From the NCBI GenBank assembly GCA_026706075.1, contig JAPOZM010000031.1:145146-209145 (forward strand): a stretch of DNA of 64,000 nucleotides. Direction: 5' to 3'. The notes under the pieces were generated by a model. That model made no database searches. It had not been told where the DNA came from and saw nothing but the letters and a program-made list of their open reading frames with translations. The position numbers and the translations under genes were made by a program. This DNA is from Gemmatimonadaceae bacterium (GTDB taxonomy: Bacteria > Latescibacterota > UBA2968 > UBA8231). Position 1 is the stretch's first letter. Each line of letters begins with the position of its first letter. This document shows, piece by piece, positions 35,746 through 44,592 of this stretch.

Positions 35746-37020
35746 TCACGAGGGCGTCAGGCACCCGTAGAACACCTCGTTGCTGTTGCCGCCGAAAGGG
35801 CCGGTCCAACAGGCGTCGATGACCCCGGCACGGGTGCCGCCGGCGCGGGTGGGGTTGAGGAACAGGTGCCACAGGGGGCCGATGCCCTCCAGCTTCACCG
35901 GCTCGCTGATTCGCCCCCAGTCGCCCGGCTCGCCCGCGGAGTACCACACCGACTCGGCGGCCGAGCGGCGGCCCCGGGTGAGCAGGTAGTGGAGGCGCCC
36001 GTCCGGGGTCTGGTAGAGGCGGCCGCTGTTGAAGGCGCCCAGGCACCAGGCCCGGAAGGGGCCGCCCGGCGGTCCGACGGCGTGGTACAGACGCGAGCGG
36101 GCCGGGTCCTGGTCGGTGGCCGCCCACACGCTGCGGGCCGGCTGGCGGTTCTCGTAGTAGACGAGGTGGATCAGCCCCTCGTCGTCGGCGAACAGGTCCT
36201 GGTGGTCGGTGGTGCCGCGCGCCCCGGAGTCCTCGTCGAAGGTGTCGCTCACGTCGCTCACGAGCGTGCACCGCCAGTCCTCGGGGGAGCCGGGCAGGTC
36301 CGGGTTGTAGTAGTACCAGGCCTTCAGGACCGGGTAGATGCCCCGGGCCGTCCGCCGCGTGCGGGTGCCGCCCGTGGCCGGGTCGGGCACGGTGATGGAC
36401 TGGTCGGGAAACCGGTCCCCCGCGACGAAGTAGTCGTCGGAGCAGAAGGTGTGGGCGGCGCCGTCCCGGAAGAGGACGAACTGGTATCCGCGGGCCGTGG
36501 AGTGGGGTATCTCGCCCTCGGCGGCGGGAGCGAAGTCGGCGGCGCCGTCGAGGAGGTACCAGGAGAGGCGCGGCAGCCCCCCGGCGACGAGCACCCGGTC
36601 ACGCTCGTCGATGGCGGCGCCGAAGCGGGAGTCGGCCCTGACCCGGCGGCGCAGCTCCCAGCGGTCGAGGCGGCCGGGCTCGTCGAAGCGCACGTGCCAG
36701 CTGGCGCAGTCGCCGCCGATGACGTGCAGCCGGCCGGAGGAGTCGACCAGGAGGTTTCCGTTCTGCGGCACCGGCGGCAGCACCGGCCCCGCCTCCCAGT
36801 CCCCCGCGGAGAGCCGCCGGAAGACGCACAGGGTGAGGTCGTCCCGCCAGCTGAGAGCGTAGAGGTCGTCGCCGCAACGAACGAGGTTGGACTGGTTGTA
36901 GCCCCAGCCGCTGGCGCCGCTGCCCCCGGAGAGACGGTGCCCGGCGGTCTCCGTTACGGCCTCGACGCGCCAGTCGAAGCGCGCCGGCGCGCCGAGACGG
37001 ACCTCCGGCCGGTCATCCAT
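35746..37020 (-). CDS. BNR_4-like beta-propeller protein
   Basis: 424 residues, start ATG 37020, three bases after the GPP34-like gene. Repeated strand clusters (NLLVDSSGRLHVIGG, VLVAGG, DLFADDEGLIHLVYYENRQ, GRLHYLLTRGRRSA) and terminal FGGNSNEVFYG suggest a propeller resembling BNR_4 proteins, some of which are ulvan or rhamnogalacturonan-type lyases. There is no signal peptide. Catalytic residues cannot be assigned. It is placed between a membrane-associating GPP34 protein and metabolic enzymes. Confidence 0.75.
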   Translation of the reverse strand: MDDRPEVRLGAPARFDWRVEAVTETAGHRLSGGSGASGWGYNQSNLVRCGDDLYALSWRDDLTLCVFRRLSAGDWEAGPVLPPVPQNGNLLVDSSGRLHVIGGDCASWHVRFDEPGRLDRWELRRRVRADSRFGAAIDERDRVLVAGGLPRLSWYLLDGAADFAPAAEGEIPHSTARGYQFVLFRDGAAHTFCSDDYFVAGDRFPDQSITVPDPATGGTRTRRTARGIYPVLKAWYYYNPDLPGSPEDWRCTLVSDVSDTFDEDSGARGTTDHQDLFADDEGLIHLVYYENRQPARSVWAATDQDPARSRLYHAVGPPGGPFRAWCLGAFNSGRLYQTPDGRLHYLLTRGRRSAAESVWYSAGEPGDWGRISEPVKLEGIGPLWHLFLNPTRAGGTRAGVIDACWTGPFGGNSNEVFYGCLTPS

Positions 37021-37023
37021 CCA

Positions 37024-37683
37024 CTAGCTGTAGGGGGGCATGTGCATGGCGAGGGCCAGGGAGACCTCGATGTCGGAGATCGCCTGCGCCATGGCCTGGC
37101 TGATCAGGTCGAGACGGCGCACCTCGTCGATGCGGGGGGCGATGTGCTCCACCTCGCGGGCGGACAGGATCTGCTCGAAGAGGTTGCAGGCATGCGCGAG
37201 GCCGATGATAACCACGTCGCGCGGGGTGGGGATCTGGTCGCTGAAGAGGATCTCCATGATCCGCAGCTTCACCTCCCGCTCGACCGTGTCGTCGATGGCC
37301 GGGTAGCGCCGCGACCGGAAGACCCACAGGAAGCGATCCTCCTGGCGCTGCAGGATCCCCCGTTCCACCAGGCGGTCGAGGGCCGCCTCGCGGATGGCGT
37401 CGGCGCTGCGCAAGGCGGTGCGCTCGACCCAGAAGCGCGCGTCGTGGGTCTCCGTCGCCGCGGCGATGTCGGCCAGGGTGGGGTCGAGGAGATCGTCGCC
37501 CAGGGGGGCCGAATCGACGAGCATGAGTTGCTTGAGATCCGTGTCGATGCGGTTCTCCAGGGCCAGGTCCATCAGCACGCCGCCGGCGAGGGCGTAACGC
37601 AACTGGCGGTCGGGCACCCGGGCGAACCTCCCGTCCTCGTCGTCGAGGATGAGAAGCATGAGCTCTTCCGGGAATCTCAGCAT
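37024..37683 (-). CDS. GPP34 (Golgi phosphoprotein 3)-like protein
   Basis: 219 residues. MLRFPEELMLLILDDEDGRF...LRYALAGGVLMDLALENRID reproduces the diagnostic opening of the GPP34/GOLPH3 family, and the remaining helical body with ERGILQRQEDRFLWVF fits. Eukaryotic members bind phosphoinositides; bacterial roles are unknown. It appears to be the first gene of a six-gene minus-strand operon and is divergent from the sugar isomerase-like gene, with 123 bases between. Confidence 0.85.
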   Translation of the reverse strand: MLRFPEELMLLILDDEDGRFARVPDRQLRYALAGGVLMDLALENRIDTDLKQLMLVDSAPLGDDLLDPTLADIAAATETHDARFWVERTALRSADAIREAALDRLVERGILQRQEDRFLWVFRSRRYPAIDDTVEREVKLRIMEILFSDQIPTPRDVVIIGLAHACNLFEQILSAREVEHIAPRIDEVRRLDLISQAMAQAISDIEVSLALAMHMPPYS

Positions 37684-37806
37684 GGAAGTCCCCGCCTGTT
37701 CTTGAGGTTAGATTTCGAGCGCTTCCCGCTCCTGGGACATCGCCAAAGGTGGCGCACCTGCCGGGCAGCGGCAAGCGGCCGGGACGACACTCGCGAGGGA
37801 TGAGAC

Positions 37807-38631
37807 ATGCCATTCTCCTACTGCCTGAACACCAGCACCATCCGCGCCGAAGGCCTCTCGATCCTGGACGCCATCGACACCGCCGCCGACGCCGGCTGGG
37901 ACGGCATCGAGCCCTGGGTGCAGGAGCTGGACGACTGGGTCGCCGCCGGCGGCACCCTGCAGCAGGTCCGCGACCGGGCGCGGGAGCGGGACCTCGCCAT
38001 CGTCAACCTCATCGGCTTCCCGGAGTGGGCGGTCCCGGAGGACGACCGGCGGGCCCGGGGCCTGGAGGAGGCGAACCGCTGCTTCGAGATCGCCCGCGAG
38101 TTGGGATGCCCCCACGTGGCCGCGCCGCCCTCGGGGATCCAGGACCGCCGGGTGGAGCTGCGTCCCGTGGCCGAACGCTACGCTGCCCTGGTGGATCTGG
38201 CCGCCGAGTCGGGAGTGACCCCGCTGCTGGAGTTCTGGGGGATAGCTCAGACCCTGGGGACCGCGGGGGAGATGCTGCTGGTGGCCGCGGAGTGCGGGCG
38301 CCCGGGCGTGCTCATGTTGGCCGACATCTACCACATGTACAAGGGCAGCGGCCACCACTTCGGCTTCGAGCACTTCGGCAGGGGCCGCCTGGGCCTCGTG
38401 CACGTGAACGACTACCCGGCCACCCCGGGGCGATCCGAGGTGACCGATGCCGACCGCGTCTATCCGGGGGACGGGCTGGCCCCATGGCCGCGGATCACGG
38501 CCACCCTCGAGGCCATCGGCTACGACGGCATGCTCTCCCTGGAGCTCTTCAACGAGGGCTACCGCGCCCGGGGTCCCGAGGCCGTGGCCCGGGAGGGGCT
38601 GGAGAAGCTGAAACGGTGCGTGGAGGGGTAG
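37807..38631 (+). CDS. Xylose-isomerase-like TIM-barrel sugar isomerase/epimerase
   Basis: 274 residues, ATG 37807. The AP-endonuclease-2/xylose-isomerase-like barrel is seen from FSYCLNTSTIR through WDGIEPW. Metal-binding acidic and His residues are present in the expected order: E142 (LEFWG), D173 (ADIYHMY), H199 (VHVND) and E246 (SLELFN). Members isomerise or epimerise keto sugars and inositol derivatives (IolE/IolI/Hyi-type). No inositol operon is visible. Confidence 0.9.
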   Translation: MPFSYCLNTSTIRAEGLSILDAIDTAADAGWDGIEPWVQELDDWVAAGGTLQQVRDRARERDLAIVNLIGFPEWAVPEDDRRARGLEEANRCFEIARELGCPHVAAPPSGIQDRRVELRPVAERYAALVDLAAESGVTPLLEFWGIAQTLGTAGEMLLVAAECGRPGVLMLADIYHMYKGSGHHFGFEHFGRGRLGLVHVNDYPATPGRSEVTDADRVYPGDGLAPWPRITATLEAIGYDGMLSLELFNEGYRARGPEAVAREGLEKLKRCVEG

Positions 38632-38683
38632 GCCGGCTCGGAGGCGGGTCAACGGAGGAACCGGCGGCCGGATCCTCCCGTGT

Positions 38684-38696
38684 TATGTAGAACATA
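38684..38696. promoter_or_regulatory. Perfect palindrome in an AT-rich island
   Basis: TATGT-AGA-ACATA, a perfect 5+3+5 inverted repeat, lies 121 bases before the start of the orphan pair. The AT-rich region also holds TTGACA at 38760-38765, though no convincing -10 follows at 16-18 bases. It could be an operator. Confidence 0.35.
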
Positions 38697-38817
38697 CGCC
38701 CCGCGGCGCCGTCCGTCAAATCGGGCGATTCACGTAACCTCAGTACTTACAGATAGTTATTGACATTCTCCGGCGACGGCTTTTCTTCGCTATCCCCCTT
38801 CGAAGGAGGTGGCTGGA

Positions 38818-39591
38818 ATGGCCGACGCCCATCACTCCTCTTCGTCCGAAACCGTCCACATCGAAGGATCGATCGTCCGCTCCGGGAAGTGGTCCGGCAA
38901 ACTGGCCGAGCTGGCGGACGACAGCCGGCGGCTCGGCCAGTTGCTCTCCGAGGAGCGGGCCGACGAGGCCCGCGCCCTCCTGCGCTCCCGGTCCGCCGAG
39001 GAACAGGCGGCCCTCGTCGCCATCGACGCCGACCCCGAGCAGGTCCTGGCCCTGACCGCCTCCGACGGGCGGGGCCTGCCCGCCTACAGCCGCGAGGTGG
39101 TCGACCGGCTTCCCTCCGAGGTGCTGGCCCGGCTCGCGGCCCCCGGCACCCGGCACAGCCGCTACAACCCGGCGATCCTGCGGGCCATGTCGCCGCGGGT
39201 CTTCGACCGCACCGTCCGCGACGTGCTCGACCCCATCGACAACCCCGACCTGCGCACGAGCGTCGCCTGGGAGTGGCTCGAGGCGGTCGCCGCCCTCCAC
39301 GACCCCAATCAGGCGGCGGCACTGCTGCGCGCCGTCGACCCCGCGGCCCTGGAGGAGGCGGTCATGGACCGGCTGACCGACCTGAATCTGGGGCAGGTCG
39401 TGGGAGGTACCGAGGTCGCCTCCGTCAGCCTCTTCCAGACCATGACCGAGGGATTCGCCTGGACCCGGCCCTCCGACTACGTCGCCGACGCGGCCACCGC
39501 GGAGGTCCTCGACGCCCTCTGGGAGGCGGCGCCGGAGCTTCTGGCGTCGACCGTCGTCAACGCCACCCGCCGCCTCCACGGCACCGGATGA
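38818..39591 (+). CDS. Hypothetical helical protein, first gene of an orphan pair
   Basis: 257 residues. ATG 38818 is chosen because AAGGAGGTGG lies just ahead. It is rich in Ala, Leu, Arg and Glu, mostly helical, with no signal peptide, membrane span or catalytic motif. The repeated pattern of about 35 residues (RADEARALLRSRSAEEQAALV..., YSREVVDRLPSEVLARLAAPG) suggests HEAT-like helical hairpins and resembles DUF6178-type helical proteins, but I cannot confirm a family. The stop overlaps the next gene's ATG. Confidence 0.68.
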   Translation: MADAHHSSSSETVHIEGSIVRSGKWSGKLAELADDSRRLGQLLSEERADEARALLRSRSAEEQAALVAIDADPEQVLALTASDGRGLPAYSREVVDRLPSEVLARLAAPGTRHSRYNPAILRAMSPRVFDRTVRDVLDPIDNPDLRTSVAWEWLEAVAALHDPNQAAALLRAVDPAALEEAVMDRLTDLNLGQVVGGTEVASVSLFQTMTEGFAWTRPSDYVADAATAEVLDALWEAAPELLASTVVNATRRLHGTG

Positions 39592-40535
39592 CCGGTCTCG
39601 CGCACCCCGATCTCAACCGGATCGCCGCCGGCACGGACCGCTTCCTCGGCAGGGTCCTGGTCATCGGCCGGGACCACGGGCGCCTGCCCCGCGGACTCGA
39701 GGACGGACTGGTGGCCTTCCTCCGCCTCCACGCCACGAACCATGCCCGGCGGTACCGCACCGGGATCGCCGTCGACCGGGACTCCCTCGAGGCCGGCGTC
39801 AGGCAGGGATTCACCTGCGTGGAGGCGGGGCTCCAGGCCGCCGCCGGGGACGACGTGGAGCAGGCGATCGACCTGCTCGCCGCCGCCGACCTGGAGGACC
39901 TCCGCCGCCAGGGTTGGGAGCGGGCCTGGAACAGCCTCGACGAGATGCGCCGGGGGTCGGCCGCACACCTGGGCAGCCTCTGGTCGGCGCTGCTGGATGA
40001 GTGGACCCACGAGCTGGAACGCTGGACGACGCTGGTCCCCGAGTCCTGGACCGCCGCGGGAACGGGCGGCGCCCCGGAGCCGGTCGACCCGCCGGCGGAG
40101 CTCGCCCGCTACCTGCACGTGTCGGAGCGGGCCCGGTTCCTCGACAGCCTGCCCGAGGAAGCCCTCCGGCCCCTGTTGCGGCGGTGGCACCCCCCGGCCG
40201 ACTTCCCGTTGCTCCTGCGGCAGCTGGTGGCGGCCCTGGCCCTGGACTGCCTGCGCCTGCCGGTGGCCCGGGCCGGCCTCCAGCGGTTCACGGGCTCCTG
40301 CTTCGAGGGCCGGGCCATGGGGGCCTCCACCCGGGCGAAGGTGCTGAAGCAGCTAGACAGCCATCTGCAGGCCCATCGGCCCGACGCAGATGGCGATCGC
40401 CCGACCCTGCCTCGCCCCGCGGACCGGGTCACGCTGCTGCAGGAGACGGCGGAGCAGATCGAACTGCTGGAGAGGGCTGACGCGGCCGGGCGGATCGGTC
40501 TGCTGCAGCTGCCGGGCCCCGGGCGCCGACATTGA
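39588..40535 (+). CDS. Hypothetical helical protein, second gene of the orphan pair
   Basis: 315 residues. ATG 39588 overlaps the previous stop (ATGA). The sequence is helical, without signal peptide or membrane segment. The segment YLHVSERARFLDSLPEEALRPLLRRWHPPADFPLLL resembles the helical repeats of the preceding protein, so the two may be the halves of one scaffold or regulator. Its C-terminal coding end (40455-40521) is imperfectly repeated downstream at 40559-40627, outside the gene. The function is unknown. Confidence 0.7.
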   Translation: MTGLAHPDLNRIAAGTDRFLGRVLVIGRDHGRLPRGLEDGLVAFLRLHATNHARRYRTGIAVDRDSLEAGVRQGFTCVEAGLQAAAGDDVEQAIDLLAAADLEDLRRQGWERAWNSLDEMRRGSAAHLGSLWSALLDEWTHELERWTTLVPESWTAAGTGGAPEPVDPPAELARYLHVSERARFLDSLPEEALRPLLRRWHPPADFPLLLRQLVAALALDCLRLPVARAGLQRFTGSCFEGRAMGASTRAKVLKQLDSHLQAHRPDADGDRPTLPRPADRVTLLQETAEQIELLERADAAGRIGLLQLPGPGRRH

Positions 40536-40627
40536 AACTGCTCAGGAGCGGCGCGGCGCAGATCACAGCTGCTGGAGAGGGCGGCGTCCCCAGGCGGGAA
40601 CGGTCTGCGTGACTCTGCCGGACCCCG
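40455..40627. repeat. Imperfect direct duplication of the end of the orphan gene
   Basis: Bases 40455-40521 and 40559-40627 align with shared CAGATC, GCTGGAGAGGG, CGGTCTGC and CTGCCGG.CCCCG blocks, 104 bases apart. The second copy is non-coding, between the orphan gene and hyuB, which looks like a small tandem duplication that has decayed. Confidence 0.6.
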
Positions 40628-40649
40628 TCCCCGCGGGTGAGCCCCGGGC

Positions 40650-42350
40650 CTACCCGCGCAGGCGCCGGGTCTCCTCCTCGTTCACGGACCAGCCCTCGAC
40701 GTCGACGGCCACGCCGTACTCCCGCCGGGCCGCCTCCACCGAGACCCGGCCCTGGCGCACGTCCTCCAGGACGGCCCGCGGGTCCCGCTCGAAGGGCGGG
40801 CCGTAGCCGCCGCCGCCCGGCAGCCGCAGGGTCACCCGCTGTCCGGGCTGGAGCAGGTACTTCCGCTTCGGGTGCAGGTCCGTGCCGTCGGAGAGCACCA
40901 TCTGGCCCACGGCCCCGTCCCGGCCGCCGGCGAAGCCGCGGGCGGCACACCGGGTGCGGTCGTACATCGGCGAGTGCAGAGCCGGCTCGTCGCTGTCGAC
41001 GGCGAGCACCATCTCCTGCCCGAGGCCGCCGCGGAATCGGCCGGCCCCGCCCGAGTCGGGGCGCAGGGCCCGCCTGAGCATCAGGGTCGGCGAGACCGAC
41101 TCGATCGCCTCGGCCGGCACCCCGCGGATGCCGCTCGGGAAGGCCGTGGCCGACAGCCCGTCGGACGTGGGGCGGGCGCCCATGCCGCCGGCGGAGAAGA
41201 AGATGTAGGCGAAGAGCCGGCCGTCGGGGCCGCGGCCCTCCAGCTGGGTGTTCCACAGGCCGGCGGAGCCGTCGGCGATGACGCGGCCGGGCATCACCTG
41301 GGACAGGGCGCCGAAGACCGCCTGGGAGAGGAAGTGGCCGATGAGGTGGCGGGCGCCGACGGCGCGGGGCCGGCGGGTGTTGAGGATCGAGCCCTCGGGG
41401 GCGGTCACCGTCACCGGCCGGAAGCTGCCCTCGTTGTTGGGCACGTGGGGGCTGATGGCGCAGGCCAGGGGATAGGTGGTGTACGCGTGGGTGTAGTTGT
41501 AGACGACGTTGATCCCGCGGTCGACCTGGGGCGAGGTGCCGGCGTAGTCGACGAGCAGCCGCCGGCCCTCCACGGTCAGGGCGATGCGGATCACGAGAGG
41601 ATCGTCGAAGCCGTCGATCTCCACCTCGTCCTCCCAGGTGCCGTCGGCCACCGCCTCGATGGCGTCGCCCGTGGCCTGCTCCGAACGCCCACGGATCTGC
41701 TCCCCGAGATCCTCCACGTCCTTCAGGCCGTACTCCTCCATCATCTCCGCCAGCTTGGCGGCGCCCACGTCGTTGCCGGCCTGCTGCGCGTAGAGGTCCC
41801 CCACCACCGCGTCGGGCTCCCGCACGTTGGCCCTGACGATGCGCACGAGGTCGTCGTTGATCCGCCCCTTGCGGAAGAGCTTCATGATCGGGATGGCCAG
41901 GCCTTCCTCGAAGACCTCGCGGGCGTCGGCGCCCAGGGTGCGGCCACCGATGTCCATGGCGTGGCAGGTGTTGGCGAACCAGCCGATCCCCTCTCCGCCG
42001 TGGAAGACGGGGGTGACCACGGTGATGTCGTGGAGGTGGCCGGAGACCATCCAGGGGTCGTTGGTCAACAGGCTGTCCCCCGGCTCCAGGGAGTCGATCG
42101 GATGGGCCCGGACGAAGTGCCGGACGCCGGTGGCCATGGTGTTGATGTGCCCCGGCGTGCCGGTCACGGCCTGGGCGAGCATGTTCCCCCCGCGGTCGAA
42201 GATCCCGGCCGACAGGTCGCCCGCCTCGCGGACCACGGTGGTGAAGGAGGCGTGCATCAGCGCCGCCGCCTGCTCGTTGACGATCGAGATCAGCCGGTTC
42301 CACAGCACCTCGAGGAGCACGGGATCCATGCCCGGCCGGGAGTCGCTCAT
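40650..42350 (-). CDS. hyuB: Hydantoinase B/oxoprolinase family protein (HyuB)
   Basis: 566 residues. ATG 42350 overlaps the hyuA stop (ATGA); the frame upstream is antisense overlap. HyuB-type features include MDPVLLEVLWNRLISIVNEQAAALMHASFTTVVREAGDLS, FDRGGNMLAQAVTGTPGHINTM and the C-terminal RLPGGGGYGPPFERDP. It forms the ATP-dependent hydantoinase/5-oxoprolinase/acetophenone-carboxylase type complex with HyuA; the exact cyclic amide or ketone substrate is unknown. The pair is transcribed away from the GT2 gene. Confidence 0.93.
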   Translation of the reverse strand: MSDSRPGMDPVLLEVLWNRLISIVNEQAAALMHASFTTVVREAGDLSAGIFDRGGNMLAQAVTGTPGHINTMATGVRHFVRAHPIDSLEPGDSLLTNDPWMVSGHLHDITVVTPVFHGGEGIGWFANTCHAMDIGGRTLGADAREVFEEGLAIPIMKLFRKGRINDDLVRIVRANVREPDAVVGDLYAQQAGNDVGAAKLAEMMEEYGLKDVEDLGEQIRGRSEQATGDAIEAVADGTWEDEVEIDGFDDPLVIRIALTVEGRRLLVDYAGTSPQVDRGINVVYNYTHAYTTYPLACAISPHVPNNEGSFRPVTVTAPEGSILNTRRPRAVGARHLIGHFLSQAVFGALSQVMPGRVIADGSAGLWNTQLEGRGPDGRLFAYIFFSAGGMGARPTSDGLSATAFPSGIRGVPAEAIESVSPTLMLRRALRPDSGGAGRFRGGLGQEMVLAVDSDEPALHSPMYDRTRCAARGFAGGRDGAVGQMVLSDGTDLHPKRKYLLQPGQRVTLRLPGGGGYGPPFERDPRAVLEDVRQGRVSVEAARREYGVAVDVEGWSVNEEETRRLRG

Positions 42351-44452
42351 GCCTTCGCTCTCCTGACGATGAGATGGCCGGCCCCATCCACTTCCAGGCC
42401 CCAGCCGGGGGGGACGACCGTGGTCGACTCGGCCTCCTCGACGATCGCCGGACCGGGGGCGCCGAACCCCGCCTCCAGGGCGTAGCGGTCGTACACGGGG
42501 GTCTCCCCGGCGTCGTTTCCCGGCCTCTCGAACCGGACCCGGCGCGCGGCCTTCTCCGCGGAGCCGGGCCCCTCGGGCTCCTGGTGCAGCCGTCCCAAGG
42601 CCGGGCGGGGTCCCGAGACCGTGGTGCGCCAGTGCATGCACTGCACGTCCACCCCCTCGCACGTGCGCCCGTAGAGCCGGGTGTACTCGCGGTCGAAGTC
42701 GGCCTGCAGCCGCTCCATGGCCGGCGGGTCGAGGTCGCCGCCGGAGACGGGCACCCGGATCTCGTGGCCCTGACCCACGTAACGCAGATCCGCCGTCCGC
42801 TCCACCTGCACCTCCCCCGGGGCGACGCCGGCCTCGGTCACGATGCGGCGGCCCTCCTCCTCCATCTCCTCGAAGAGCCCGCGCAGCCGGGCGAGGTCGA
42901 CCTCCCCGAGGCGGGTCACGTAGCTGCGTGCGAAGTCGAAGCTGATGGGGGCCAGCATCAGGCCGACGGCGGACCCCACCCCCGCGGCGCCGGGCACGAT
43001 CACCGTGTCGATCCCGAGGCGCTCCGCCACCCCGCAGGCGTGCACCGGGCCGGCGCCGCCGGTGGCCACCATGGCGAAGCCGCGCAGGTCGATGCCGCGC
43101 TCGGCGGCGTGCACCCGTGCGGCGTTGGCCATGTTCTCGTTGACCAGCTGGTGGATGCCCCGGGCCGCGGCCACGAGGTCCTGGTCCAGGCGCCGCGCCA
43201 GCGACCGCACCGCCGCCTCGGCGGCTTCCCCGTCCAGCTCCATGCGCCCCCCCAGGAAGAACCCGGGGTTCAGCAGGCCGAGGACGAGGTCGGCGTCGGT
43301 CACCGTCGGCTCCCGGCCCCCCCGCCCGTAGCAGGCCGGCCCGGGCTCGGAGCCGGCGCTCTCGGGGCCCACCTGGGGCAGGCCGAGCTCGTTGATGCGC
43401 GCCAGGCTGCCGCCGCCGGCGCCGATCTCGATCATGTCCAGGACGGGCACCAGCAGCGGCAGGCCACTGCCCTTCTTGAAGCGGTAGACGCGGGCCACCT
43501 CCGACTCGGTGGTCACCGGCAGCTCGCCGTCCTGGCTCAGGCAGGCCTTGGCCGTGGTGCCGCCCATGTCGAAGGCCAGGACCCGCGCGAAGCCCGACCG
43601 GCGGCCGGCGTCGATCGCCCCCAGGACGCCGCCGCTGGGGCCGGACTCGACCAGGCGCACGGGGAACCTCGCCGCCGTCCGGGCGGCGCAGGTCCCGCCG
43701 TTGGAGAGCATGATGTGCAGGGGCGCCTCGATCCCGCACTCGGCCCGCAGGCCCTCCTCGAGACGGGTCAGGTAGCCCGAGGCCATGGGCTGCACGTAGG
43801 CGTTGGCCACGGTCGTCGAGGTGCGCTCGTACTCCCGCACCTCCGGGGCCACCTCGTGGGAGAGGGAGAGGGCGGCCCCGGGCAGCTCCTCGCGCACGAC
43901 CGCCGCGGCCCGGCGCTCGTGGCCGGGGTTGGCGTAGCAGTGCAGGAAGGCCACGGCCACCGCCTCCACGCCGGCCTCCCGAAGGGCGGCGCAGGCGCGC
44001 CGGAGGCCCTCCTCGTCGAGGGGGGTCATCTCGTCGCCGCTGGACTTGAGGCGCCCGGCCACCTCCAGCCGGAGGCGGCGCTCGGCCAAGGGCTCGGGCA
44101 GCTCCAGGAAGAGGTCGTAGATGTCGTAGCGGCCCTCGCGGCCGATCTCGAGAACGTCCCCGAACCCCTCGGTGGTGATCAGCCCGGTGAGCGCCCCCTT
44201 GCGCTCGATCAGGGCGTTGGTGATCAGCGTCGTGCCGTGGATGAGGCGGCCGATATCCCGGGCCCCCGCCCCGCCGGGCAGCAGCTGCCGGATGCCGGCC
44301 AGCACCCCCTCCGAGGGGTCCGGATCGGTGGTCAGCACCTTGGCTACCTCCATGCGGCCCGTGGGGCCGTGGCAGATCACGAGGTCGGTGAAGGTCCCGC
44401 CGATGTCGACGGAGAGGATGGTCCCGCCCGCCGCCTCAGGCGCGCTGTTCAA
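42347..44452 (-). CDS. hyuA: Hydantoinase A/oxoprolinase family protein (HyuA)
   Basis: 701 residues. An ATG is absent, and the best start is TTG 44452 with GGGAG six bases ahead; the extra N-terminal frame upstream of it looks non-coding. The actin-like ATPase fold is visible: SVDIGGTFTDLVI (phosphate-1), IHGTTLITNALIERKG, MGGTTAKACL and ATGGAGPVHACGVAERLG. This subunit phosphorylates the substrate using ATP, and HyuB completes hydrolysis. Its promoter would lie in the 140-base divergent gap shared with the GT2 gene. Confidence 0.93.
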   Translation of the reverse strand: MNSAPEAAGGTILSVDIGGTFTDLVICHGPTGRMEVAKVLTTDPDPSEGVLAGIRQLLPGGAGARDIGRLIHGTTLITNALIERKGALTGLITTEGFGDVLEIGREGRYDIYDLFLELPEPLAERRLRLEVAGRLKSSGDEMTPLDEEGLRRACAALREAGVEAVAVAFLHCYANPGHERRAAAVVREELPGAALSLSHEVAPEVREYERTSTTVANAYVQPMASGYLTRLEEGLRAECGIEAPLHIMLSNGGTCAARTAARFPVRLVESGPSGGVLGAIDAGRRSGFARVLAFDMGGTTAKACLSQDGELPVTTESEVARVYRFKKGSGLPLLVPVLDMIEIGAGGGSLARINELGLPQVGPESAGSEPGPACYGRGGREPTVTDADLVLGLLNPGFFLGGRMELDGEAAEAAVRSLARRLDQDLVAAARGIHQLVNENMANAARVHAAERGIDLRGFAMVATGGAGPVHACGVAERLGIDTVIVPGAAGVGSAVGLMLAPISFDFARSYVTRLGEVDLARLRGLFEEMEEEGRRIVTEAGVAPGEVQVERTADLRYVGQGHEIRVPVSGGDLDPPAMERLQADFDREYTRLYGRTCEGVDVQCMHWRTTVSGPRPALGRLHQEPEGPGSAEKAARRVRFERPGNDAGETPVYDRYALEAGFGAPGPAIVEEAESTTVVPPGWGLEVDGAGHLIVRRAKA

Positions 44453-44523
44453 GTCGTTCTCCCATGAGTCGGTCCGCCGGGGAAAATAGGGGCCGGCTGC
44501 CGTCCGCACCGCCCCGCCCCGGG

Positions 44524-44552
44524 TCGACCGGCTTCGGGCCCCCCCATACAAT
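44524..44552 (+). promoter_or_regulatory. Probable sigma70-type promoter of the GT2-methyltransferase gene
   Basis: TCGACC is separated by 17 bases from TACAAT (five of six matches), about 40 bases before the ATG at 44593. AT-rich TACAAT stands out in otherwise GC-rich DNA. The same TCGAC-type -35 is seen at 48224. Confidence 0.45.
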
Positions 44553-44592
44553 AGGGGCCGCGCCTGGCGCCTTCCCCCGCAGATCGGGATCG

